Source: Nitrospinota bacterium (GTDB lineage: Bacteria > UBA8248). Taken from it: a DNA stretch of 20,152 nt. Below, one piece after another: positions 13,664 through 20,152 of this stretch (positions are counted from its first letter, which is position 1; the number at the start of each line of letters is the position of its first letter). Where the stretch lies: NCBI GenBank assembly GCA_029937135.1, contig JAPYQX010000002.1, forward strand, positions 1 to 20,152, given 5' to 3'. The position numbers and the translations under genes were made by a program. The notes beneath the pieces are model-generated. The model was not told the origin of the DNA and did not search any database. It was given only the letters and a program-made list of their open reading frames with translations.

Positions 13664-15550
13664 TCACTCCGCCGCCTCAAGCACCTCCATCAGGGCCGCG
13701 CCCTCATCCGGCGAAGCGGCGATTGTGCGCTGACCAGTGATGACGACCCGTCCGGGCGGCGCGCCGCGGGGCCGCCTCACACGCTGGAAGGGGACGCAGG
13801 CCACCTCCGCGCGGCCACTTCCGCGAGCCTTGCTGTGGTAGGCCGCGAGCGATGCGGCCTGGAGGATGGCTTCATCGCTCGCAGCTTCCTCGGCGGCGCC
13901 CTCCGGGGTGCGGAGGATGACATGGCTCCCGGGCACCCCCTGAGCGTGAAACCACAGATCCCCCGCGCGGCCGACCTGCCGCATGAGGGCATCGTTTCCC
14001 AGGGCATTTTTCCCCACGAAGATTTGCCACCCCTCCGGCGCATCGTATCTCCGCCATGGCCGGGCCGAGGCCCTGTCCGCCGCCTGCCGCCGCCCCCGGC
14101 GGGAGGTTTTTTTCTCCTCGGGTCGGGTCCCTCTCAACCTGAAACCACTCTGGGCCAGAGCCCCCCGGACGGCCTCCAAATCCCCCGGCGATTGCGCCTC
14201 CTCAACCTCGAATAAAAGCCCTTCGAGAAAATGGACTTTATCCTCGATACCCTTTCGGCGCTCCTCGGCCATCACGCTTTGCCGCCTCAGTTTTTTATAG
14301 CGCCGGAAAAACCGCTGCGCGTTTTCAGAGACCGAATACCGGGGGTCGAGCTTAATCTCAATCCGCCCGCCGCCGCGCTCCGCGTGAAACACACTCGATT
14401 TCTCCGGCACCCCGTTCAGATTCTCCAAAAGAATCTCCCCCTTGAGGCGCTCCTCCTCGGCGCTCCGGCTCCCGAGGAGATCGCGCTCGACGGCCGCAAG
14501 CGTTTTTTTCGCCCGTGCGGCGTGACGCCCGACCTCCCGCGCGGCGCGGTCCCGCTCGCCGTTGAATTCCGCCGGTGAAACAAGGTGGCCAAAAAAGAAA
14601 TCGGCGGCCTCGTTCATGGTCTCGAATTCCGTATAGCTGGCCGATGAACGATTTCTCGACTCAGTAACGCTCTGGGGCTCAAGAGCGCTCAGACCCGACG
14701 GCGTCCCGTCCGGGCCGAGCAGGACGCAGGGCCGGAAATTCTCCTTCCGAAGCTCGTCGATAGCTTCGGAGAATTCCGTCCAAACCGCCCGCGATCGATC
14801 TTCTTCGGCGAACTCACCCTGGGGCGTCCCGCCCGAGGGAGTCCCGACGCGGGCCGCGATCTCGGCGGCCACCACCGGGCTCAGCCCCGCGAAGGAGTGC
14901 ACCAGCCACCGGGACAGGGCGGCGAGGCTTTCTTTCCCGGAGTTTTCTTCCTCCGAACCTTCTTCCTCCGGGCCTTCTTCCCACGGCCCATCGTCCGAGA
15001 ATTTCTGGAGGAATTCACTCTCGTTGATTTCCTCGGGGGGCGGCTTTTTTTGTTCCGGAGGCAATTGATATTTCGCATTGCGGACAAGCGGCCTCTTGCG
15101 GCTCTGGGCCTCTGAAACCTGCCTGATGGAATCGACGATTTCGCTCGACCGGGCGTTCACAAGGACAATGTTGCTCCACCGCCCCATAATCTCGGCCATC
15201 AGGCCGTACCATCCGCCCGCTTTGCCCGCACCGGGTTTTTCAAGGGTGATCTGGACCACCCGCTCGCGCTCCCCGGCCGAGATTCGGGTAATGGCCGCTC
15301 CGATTAGATGGTTGCGGAGTGAGCGGCAAAAATCGGGGGGCTCGGCGGTGGAAGCGATTTTTTTATCCGTCAAATGGATTCGGGGATAAGCGGGGTCCGC
15401 GCTCAGGATGAGGCTCCGCGTCTTTCGCCCAGGACAATCCAGAACAAGTAAAAGAGAGCGCCGGTCGGGCTGTAAGATTTTCCGAACGCGCCCGCCGACC
15501 AACTCATGGCTCAACTCGCTGGCAATCGCCCTAAGTACGTAGATATCCAT
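13664..15550 (-). CDS. rqcH: NFACT/RqcH family ribosome quality-control protein
   Basis: A 628-residue protein of the RqcH/Rqc2 (FbpA-like) family, which binds stalled 50S subunits and recruits tRNA to add alanine tails. The NFACT-N domain (about 1-180) shows FCRSLRNHL and MGRWSNIVLV. A helical and coiled-coil middle follows, and the NFACT-R domain (about 500-600) has WQIFVGKNALGNDALM and DLWFHAQGVPGSHVILR. The ATG at 15550 has GAGGAGAG upstream; the longer frame to 15565 lacks this. Residues 190-207 are a strongly acidic insert, making it longer than typical members. At the place of the D97-R98 pair of B. subtilis RqcH the sequence has E96-R97. It is divergent from the yicC operon. Confidence 0.9.
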   Translation of the reverse strand: MDIYVLRAIASELSHELVGGRVRKILQPDRRSLLLVLDCPGRKTRSLILSADPAYPRIHLTDKKIASTAEPPDFCRSLRNHLIGAAITRISAGERERVVQITLEKPGAGKAGGWYGLMAEIMGRWSNIVLVNARSSEIVDSIRQVSEAQSRKRPLVRNAKYQLPPEQKKPPPEEINESEFLQKFSDDGPWEEGPEEEGSEEENSGKESLAALSRWLVHSFAGLSPVVAAEIAARVGTPSGGTPQGEFAEEDRSRAVWTEFSEAIDELRKENFRPCVLLGPDGTPSGLSALEPQSVTESRNRSSASYTEFETMNEAADFFFGHLVSPAEFNGERDRAAREVGRHAARAKKTLAAVERDLLGSRSAEEERLKGEILLENLNGVPEKSSVFHAERGGGRIEIKLDPRYSVSENAQRFFRRYKKLRRQSVMAEERRKGIEDKVHFLEGLLFEVEEAQSPGDLEAVRGALAQSGFRLRGTRPEEKKTSRRGRRQAADRASARPWRRYDAPEGWQIFVGKNALGNDALMRQVGRAGDLWFHAQGVPGSHVILRTPEGAAEEAASDEAILQAASLAAYHSKARGSGRAEVACVPFQRVRRPRGAPPGRVVITGQRTIAASPDEGAALMEVLEAAE

Positions 15551-15659
15551 CCAAACTCTCCTCAAACTCTTCGGTGTATCGGTGTATCCATCTCCGATAA
15601 GACAGCGGTCGGCAGACCCCGGCAGGTCACCCGATTAAACCATATCTAAATTAATCCAA

Positions 15660-15688
15660 TTGACACCATCATTTCGGGAACTTATTGT
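15660..15688 (+). promoter_or_regulatory. Sigma-70 promoter of the yicC-gmk-coaBC operon
   Basis: A perfect TTGACA (15660-15665) is followed at 17 bases by TATTGT (15683-15688). This would start transcription about 30 bases before the yicC ATG, for which AGGAGAG at 15714-15720 is the ribosome site. Confidence 0.75.
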
Positions 15689-15727
15689 AAATCCTCCTGA
15701 TATTCGAGTGAACAGGAGAGATGAAAC

Positions 15728-16600
15728 ATGATTTCCAGCATGACGGGATACGGTGCGGGCGATTCTCCCTTCAGGGAGGCCACCTTCTCCATCGAGACCC
15801 GGTCCGTCAATCACCGCTACCTCGAATCCACCGTCCGGGGGCCCCGCTGGGCCATTTCCCTCGAAAACGAAGTGAGGGAGGCGGTGAAAAACCAATTCTC
15901 CCGCGGGCGCTTCGATGTATTTATCCACTACAACGACGATAACAACCACTCCCAGGTCATCGATATTGACGCGGCGAAAGGCTTTGTCGCCTCCCTCAAG
16001 AACCTGAGCGAAGAATTGGGAATACCGGGCGAGGTGGACCTGGCACTTCTCGCCAGTTTTCGCGACACCCTGAAAGGATCGGAAATATCTTTTTCGGCGG
16101 ATGAAATCAAGGAGCCCCTGATGAGCGCCCTCGGCAGCGCCCTCTCGAGTCTGGGCCAGATGCGGCAGCGCGAGGGAGACGCTCTCGAGCGCGACATTCT
16201 CGCCCATCTCGATGACGTGGAGCGCCTCACCAGCGAGGTCAAAGAGCGTCTTCCCGAAGCACAGAAGTCCCTCACGGAGCGAATACGAGAGCGCGTCCTC
16301 AAGCTATCGGAAGGAATGGATGTGAACGAAGGACGCCTTGAACAGGAGTTGATCTATGCGGCCGAGCGGGGAGACATCAACGAGGAACTCAGCCGGCTCG
16401 AAAGCCATATCTCCCAGTTCAGGGAACTCGTTAAGAGCGAGGAGCCGATTGGGCGGAAACTCGACTTTCTCATTCAGGAAATGAACCGCGAGACGAATAC
16501 CATCGCGTCGAAATCCGTGGACCTGATCCTCACTCAAAAATCCGTTGACCTGAAAAGCGCCCTCGAAAAAATTCGCGAGCAGGTGCAAAACGTGGAGTAA
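15728..16600 (+). CDS. yicC: YicC/YloC-family endoribonuclease
   Basis: A 290-residue YicC family protein, the usual length. It opens with the family hallmark MISSMTGYG, continues with SVNHRYLE, and ends in the conserved DUF1732 part: RLEQELIYAAERGDINEEL, then SEEPIGRKLDFLIQEMNRE and NTIASKS. YicC is an endoribonuclease implicated in turnover of small RNAs in E. coli; the bacterial core role is otherwise poorly known. It is the first gene after a strong promoter and lies two bases before gmk, so the two are translated from one message. This yicC-gmk linkage is widespread in bacteria. Confidence 0.93.
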   Translation: MISSMTGYGAGDSPFREATFSIETRSVNHRYLESTVRGPRWAISLENEVREAVKNQFSRGRFDVFIHYNDDNNHSQVIDIDAAKGFVASLKNLSEELGIPGEVDLALLASFRDTLKGSEISFSADEIKEPLMSALGSALSSLGQMRQREGDALERDILAHLDDVERLTSEVKERLPEAQKSLTERIRERVLKLSEGMDVNEGRLEQELIYAAERGDINEELSRLESHISQFRELVKSEEPIGRKLDFLIQEMNRETNTIASKSVDLILTQKSVDLKSALEKIREQVQNVE

Positions 16601-16602
16601 AA

Positions 16603-17184
16603 ATGCGCCCCGGCTACCTTTTTGTCCTATCCGCCCCCTCAGGCACCGGAAAATCGACACTGATTGATCGGGCGATCCGCGAGATTCCGGGCATCTGGCA
16701 CTCCGTCAGCGCAACCACGCGCAAGCCGCGAAAATATGAAGAAGAAGGCGTTCATTATTATTTCATGGAGCGCGCTGAATTCGAAAAAACCATCACCGAA
16801 GTTCACTTTCTCGAATGGGCCGAAGTGCACGGCCAATACTACGGCACCCCCAGCGAGGAAGTGGACAGGCGCCTGACCGGCGGCGAAGACGTTATCATGG
16901 ACCTCGATGTTCAGGGCGCCCTTCAGGTGAAGAAACATCGCCCCGATGCGGTTATGATCTTCATCATGCCGCCCTCGCTCGAAGTGCTTCGCAAGCGGAT
17001 CGAGGATCGTCGGACGGAAACCGAGGAATCCCTCCGGAGGCGCCTTTCCATCGCCGAGAAGGAAATGGGCCACCGAGATCAGTACGAACATGTGATCGTC
17101 AACGATGTACTCGACGATGCTTACGTCGAGCTGGCGAGCGTTATTCAAAGCTCACGCGGCTCGGCGGACGAGGCGGGTAGTTGA
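16603..17184 (+). CDS. gmk: Guanylate kinase
   Basis: A 193-residue cytoplasmic kinase that phosphorylates GMP to GDP with ATP. The P-loop SAPSGTGKST (10-19) is followed by the GMP-binding segment SVSATTRKPRKYEEEGVHYYF. Later come FLEWAEVHGQYYGTP, the strand VIMDLDVQGA, and the lid with RRTETEESLRRRL, in the right order and spacing. The ATG is two bases after the yicC stop, with GGAG inside the end of yicC as ribosome site. Its own stop is overlapped by the TTG start of coaBC. The rpoZ gene that commonly separates gmk and coaBC is absent here. Confidence 0.96.
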   Translation: MRPGYLFVLSAPSGTGKSTLIDRAIREIPGIWHSVSATTRKPRKYEEEGVHYYFMERAEFEKTITEVHFLEWAEVHGQYYGTPSEEVDRRLTGGEDVIMDLDVQGALQVKKHRPDAVMIFIMPPSLEVLRKRIEDRRTETEESLRRRLSIAEKEMGHRDQYEHVIVNDVLDDAYVELASVIQSSRGSADEAGS

Positions 17185-18422
17185 CTCCCGGAGAGGGCCG
17201 CGCCCCGCTGGCGGGGAAGTTCATCGTCCTCGCCGTCACCGGGGGAATCGCGTCCTATAAATCCATCGACCTCGCGCGCCAGCTCACCCTTGAGGGCGCT
17301 GAGGTGCAAACCGTCCTCACCCGGAGCGCCCTCGCGTTCGTCCAGCCGCTCCCGTTTCAAATCCTCACGGGCCGGGCCCCAATCGAGAAAATGTTTCCCG
17401 TCGAGGGGGGAGACCATCCCGGGGATATGCCCCATATCTCCCTGACGGAAAAAGCCCACCAGTTTGTCATCGCACCGGCCACGGCCAACGCCGTCGCCAA
17501 GTTCGCCTGGGGGGATGGAGACGACTTTCTATCAACGCTCCTTCTATCGGCCAAGACCCCTGTTATCCTCGCCCCCGCGATGAACCCCCGCATGTGGAGT
17601 AGCCCCGCCGTTCAGGAGAACATTCGCCTCCTCCGCTCGCGGCGCCACATCGTCATCGAGCCCGGAGTGGGCCGGATGGCCCGGCCCGAGGAGGGCGAGG
17701 GGCGGGGGAGATTGCCCGAGCTCGCCGAGATTCTGGCGGAAATTCACAAAGTACTTTTACCGAGTCCCGATCTGGTCGGCCTCCGCCTCTTGGTCTCGGC
17801 GGGCCCCACCAGGGAGCGGTGGGACGCGGTGCGCTACCTTTCGAACCGATCAAGCGGAAAGATGGGCTTTGCCATCGCCGAGGCCGCGGCAGGACGGGGA
17901 GCGGAGGTCACGCTCGTTAGCGGGCCGGTTTCCCTGTCCGGACCCGCCGGCGTGAAAGTCATCCGGGTCGAAACCGCCGAGGAGATGCGAACCGCCATAC
18001 TGGACGCCTGGCGAAACGCGGACGCCGCGATTATGGCGGCCGCCGTGGCTGACTACAGGCCTTCGGCTCCCCTCGATGAAAAAATGAAAAAGGAGGGCGG
18101 CCCGGCCGTCCTCAATCTCGAGAGAACGGCCGACATTCTCGCCGAAATGAGCGAATCGAAAGGCCAGCGCATCCTTGTGGGTTTCGCCGCTGAAACCAGC
18201 CATCTCGCCGAAAACGCAATGGACAAATTACGCCGCAAAAAGCTTGATTTTATTGTGGGTAATCAAGTATCCGGACAAGAAAACGCCATGGGCGCGGACA
18301 CCAGCCGGGCGACCATTTTCGACCCATCGGGGAGCGGGGAGGAGTTTCCGCTCCAGGAAAAGTCCCTTCTTTCAGGAAAACTTCTGGACCGAATCGCCAA
18401 AATGTGGCAAAAGAGTCCTTAA
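17181..18422 (+). CDS. coaBC: Bifunctional phosphopantothenoylcysteine decarboxylase/phosphopantothenate-cysteine ligase
   Basis: A 413-residue CoaBC (Dfp), catalysing two steps of coenzyme A synthesis. The N-terminal flavoprotein half (about 12-192) has VTGGIASYKSIDLAR, the active-site His85 in MPHISL and the substrate motif PAMNPRMW (132-139). The ligase half begins with LLVSAGPTRERWDAVRYLSN and SSGKMGFAIAEAA. The start TTG overlaps the gmk stop as TTGA. In the flap where E. coli has the catalytic cysteine 158 (ACG), this protein reads MARPEEGEGRGRL, so the cysteine is replaced by Arg168 with a two-residue length difference. Activity may use a different residue, as the cysteine is not universal. 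The last 19 bases overlap an alternative UDG start. Confidence 0.94.
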   Translation: MTPGEGRAPLAGKFIVLAVTGGIASYKSIDLARQLTLEGAEVQTVLTRSALAFVQPLPFQILTGRAPIEKMFPVEGGDHPGDMPHISLTEKAHQFVIAPATANAVAKFAWGDGDDFLSTLLLSAKTPVILAPAMNPRMWSSPAVQENIRLLRSRRHIVIEPGVGRMARPEEGEGRGRLPELAEILAEIHKVLLPSPDLVGLRLLVSAGPTRERWDAVRYLSNRSSGKMGFAIAEAAAGRGAEVTLVSGPVSLSGPAGVKVIRVETAEEMRTAILDAWRNADAAIMAAAVADYRPSAPLDEKMKKEGGPAVLNLERTADILAEMSESKGQRILVGFAAETSHLAENAMDKLRRKKLDFIVGNQVSGQENAMGADTSRATIFDPSGSGEEFPLQEKSLLSGKLLDRIAKMWQKSP

Positions 18423-18472
18423 GCACGCATTTTCCACCTGGAACCATCAACCACGCCCGTTTCAGGGAACCG

Positions 18473-19411
18473 ATGGTTACCCGCGATAACAGCTCACGGG
18501 CACTCTTGAGCCACTTGAATAGCTTGCGCGACGCCGGTGTACGGTATGTTGCGCTCGGCGGCGCGTCCGCGTACGCATCCCATGACACTTTAATCGGGCA
18601 GGGGGAGTTCGGCGGCTCCATCGCCGAGCCGGGGCCACCTGTTTCCGCAATACCCACTTCCGCAACACTTCCTGCAACTCAACGCACATCGGACGAAGCG
18701 AAACCGCCCGTCCCGCGTTTGGAAGTTCTGCCGGCCCCGGTACTCTCCCTGCCCACCAAGGAGGATACGATGCCCCCCGCAAGCGGCTCCGCCCGCCGGA
18801 AGGACACACCGCCATTGCCCTTCGAGCCGGACGGGGAGATGACCCTCCCCATGCTGGCCGGGGCGATTGAGGACTGCACCCGCTGTCAGCTGGGCCACGA
18901 CCGGAAGAATATCGTATTCGGCGTGGGCAACCCGGACGCGGAACTCGTGTTCGTCGGCGAGGCGCCCGGCCGGAACGAAGATGCCCAGGGCATCCCCTTC
19001 GTCGGCCGCGCGGGGCAGATGCTCACCAAGATGATCGAAAACGTCATCGAAATCCCCCGGAGCGATGTTTACATCTGCAACGTTCTCAAATGCCGCCCGC
19101 CGGGCAACCGAAACCCCGAGCCCGGAGAAATCGACTGCTGCGAGCCCTACCTCCACAAACAGCTCGAGATCATACGGCCCCGGCTCATCGTCGCCCTCGG
19201 TAAATTCGCCGCTCAATTTCTCCTCGACACCCAGACACCGATTGGCAAGCTACGAGGCAAGTTTGGCCGCTACCGCGGCATCCCCACCCTCGCCACCTAC
19301 CATCCGGCCTATTTACTCCGGAACTCGAGCCAAAAAAAGGTCGTCATGGAAGACCTCCTCAGGATGAAAGCCGTCCTCAATGGCGAGACCGTACCCAAGG
19401 TCGAGATCTAA
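18473..19411 (+). CDS. Family 4 (type 4) uracil-DNA glycosylase
   Basis: The protein removes uracil from DNA after cytosine deamination. From the ATG at 18473 it has 312 residues. Residues 1-120 are a low-complexity, Pro/Ala/Ser-rich extension, and the catalytic domain follows. Four iron-sulfur cysteines are present: C135 and C138 in CTRC, C207 in KCRPPGNRNP, and C223 in CCEPYL. Motif A is GEAPGRNED (163-171) and motif B is HPAYLLR (277-283). An alternative GTG at 18404 would overlap coaBC; the ATG has GGGA upstream and a more natural start. It directly follows coaBC (50 bases) and is probably read through from the same operon. Short members of the family are about 200 residues, so the N-terminal tail is unusual in length but not unique. 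Confidence 0.9.
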   Translation: MVTRDNSSRALLSHLNSLRDAGVRYVALGGASAYASHDTLIGQGEFGGSIAEPGPPVSAIPTSATLPATQRTSDEAKPPVPRLEVLPAPVLSLPTKEDTMPPASGSARRKDTPPLPFEPDGEMTLPMLAGAIEDCTRCQLGHDRKNIVFGVGNPDAELVFVGEAPGRNEDAQGIPFVGRAGQMLTKMIENVIEIPRSDVYICNVLKCRPPGNRNPEPGEIDCCEPYLHKQLEIIRPRLIVALGKFAAQFLLDTQTPIGKLRGKFGRYRGIPTLATYHPAYLLRNSSQKKVVMEDLLRMKAVLNGETVPKVEI

Positions 19412-19583
19412 ATCCAAATCCACTCCTGACTGTTCCTGAGACCCCCCCCAGGCGGAATATCCCGGGAACACCCCGGTTACAACTGGGCCAGACAATAGTT
19501 AAGTTACTGATTTTAAACTTGTTATGCTCACAACAGGGCCTCGTTTCGCTGATTTTCCCATCCACGTACAAGAACACACCCCC

Positions 19584-19611
19584 TTGACAGGAAAAATGCG
19601 TTCCCTACCAT
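19584..19611 (+). promoter_or_regulatory. Putative sigma-70 promoter of the small secreted protein
   Basis: A perfect TTGACA at 19584-19589 with TACCAT at 19606-19611, 16 bases apart. The resulting leader of about 70 bases contains a 6-bp GC hairpin (CCGGGG with CCCCGG, 19636-19653) and the ribosome site GGAAGGAG at 19672-19679. Confidence 0.55.
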
Positions 19612-19689
19612 GGTATCTGTAATTTCGGATTGCGCCCGGGGAGACTCCCCCGGTTTCCTTAGCAGGTTCTTGGAAGGAGAAAATCCACC

Positions 19690-19887
19690 ATGAAACAAAT
19701 CATTATGGCGGCTGCGGCAATCCTCATCTTTGCCGCCCCGGCGATGGCCGGCGGCGACAGCTTCTGCGACTACTCCGCGAAAGCGAAGGTAGCGTACAAG
19801 GGCAAGGCCAAGATCAATATCGAAGCCAAGGCCAAGGACGCCGCCAAGGACGAGGCACTCAAAATCATCGCCTCGTCCCGCAAATAA
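19690..19887 (+). CDS. Small secreted lysine-rich protein, 65 residues
   Basis: The N-terminus MKQIIMAAAAILIFAAPAMA is a textbook signal peptide, with probable cleavage after AMA (residue 20). The mature 45 residues contain one cysteine (C26), an aromatic start (FCDY) and an alternating Lys/Ala pattern (AKAKVAYKGKAKINIEAKAK) that could form an amphipathic strand or helix, ending in a short helix. A strong ribosome site GGAAGGAG precedes it at 19672-19679, and a promoter lies upstream, so it is its own unit. No family recognised. Periplasmic or extracellular location is inferred from the signal peptide; charge suggests binding to polyanions or membranes, which is speculation. Confidence 0.75.
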   Translation: MKQIIMAAAAILIFAAPAMAGGDSFCDYSAKAKVAYKGKAKINIEAKAKDAAKDEALKIIASSRK

Positions 19888-19915
19888 CAGCACCATCCCC
19901 GAGACCTCGCGAACG

Positions 19916-19934
19916 GGCGCTTTTTTGCGCCTTT
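19916..19934 (+). terminator. Weak hairpin after the small secreted protein gene
   Basis: GGCGC (19916-19920) pairs with GCGCC (19927-19931) around a loop of six T residues and is followed by only three T. It is in the right place for a terminator, 28 bases after the stop, but the short stem makes it uncertain. Confidence 0.4.
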
Positions 19935-20050
19935 GGTGTGTTTCTCTTTAAAATCCCTGCCAACCGGAGTCCGCTCCCATTGCGACCTTCCGAGTTCTCC
20001 CTGCATACCCCGGCGACAACCCCGCGCCGGGGACAGAATCCAGAAAAAAA

Positions 20051-20152
20051 ATGAAACGAGCGGCCAGGAAAGAAATCGAGTTCGTGGTTTCGGGGGTTCT
20101 CACCGCCGCGCTTGCCGCTTTGTTTTTTCTCGGAGCCGGGACCGCCGGGGCC
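20051..20152 (+). CDS. 5' fragment of an exported or membrane protein
   Basis: An open frame from ATG at 20051 runs off the right edge without a stop. The 34 visible residues begin MKRAARKEIEF and continue with a hydrophobic stretch (VVSGVLTAALAALFFLGAG), a signal peptide or first membrane helix. There is no convincing ribosome site, and the frame is open upstream to at least 19980, so the true start could be earlier. Identity cannot be judged. Confidence 0.4.
   Translation, partial: MKRAARKEIEFVVSGVLTAALAALFFLGAGTAGA

Noticed and set aside
19462..19476. Hairpin CCGGG-AACAC-CCCGG after the UDG gene as terminator
   Set aside because: Only five pairs and no T tract follow; such GC dyads are frequent here by chance.

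Overview
The window reads as a chromosomal segment of a GC-rich, Gram-negative, aerobically respiring, uncultured-type bacterium. The signs are a caa3/aa3-type heme-copper oxidase operon with a subunit IV, a YicC-Gmk-CoaBC-UDG housekeeping block, an RqcH/NFACT protein, HemW, and a GAF-domain sigma-54 activator. A deltaproteobacteria-like, Tectomicrobia-, Nitrospinota- or Methylomirabilota-like lineage would fit, but this is inferred from gene content only. No tRNA, rRNA, CRISPR array, IS element or prophage was seen.

Layout. 1-1173: the 3' end of an oxidase operon (partial upstream gene, coxC, coxD), closed by a strong intrinsic terminator. 1209-3758: a tightly coupled four-gene operon of a DUF420/CtaM-like protein, a DUF983 zinc-ribbon membrane protein, an ABC ATPase and an ABC-2 permease. 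Every junction is an ATGA overlap, which suggests one membrane assembly or export function serving the oxidase. About 3810-5300: a visibly AT-richer insert with a RelE/ParE-type toxin, a Phd/YefM antitoxin and two orphan genes of 133 and 56 codons. 5325-8082 (minus): a membrane-anchored cytochrome c, proA and a RimK-like ATP-grasp ligase. 8237-10016: a decayed area in which an MmgE/PrpD gene (plus) lacks its N-terminal half and carries a frameshift. Its 3' end runs directly into the truncated 3' end of a universal stress protein gene (minus), which follows two small membrane-protein genes. 10017-10777: a dyad-rich intergenic stretch and a small hypothetical gene. 10825-12396 (minus): the sigma-54 activator. 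12482-15550: hemW (plus) converging on rqcH (minus). 15660-19411: a promoter and then yicC, gmk, coaBC and a family-4 uracil-DNA glycosylase. 19584-19887: a small secreted lysine-rich protein with its own promoter. 20051 to the end: the start of an exported or membrane protein.

Most genes are ordinary housekeeping functions. The least explained parts are the DUF420-DUF983-ABC operon, the AT-rich toxin-antitoxin insert with its wing-plus-Gly/Asn-repeat protein, the PrpD/USP tail-to-tail fusion, and the dyads in front of the 100-codon gene. I do not see clear evidence of a complete, previously undescribed multi-gene system. The first two are the best candidates.
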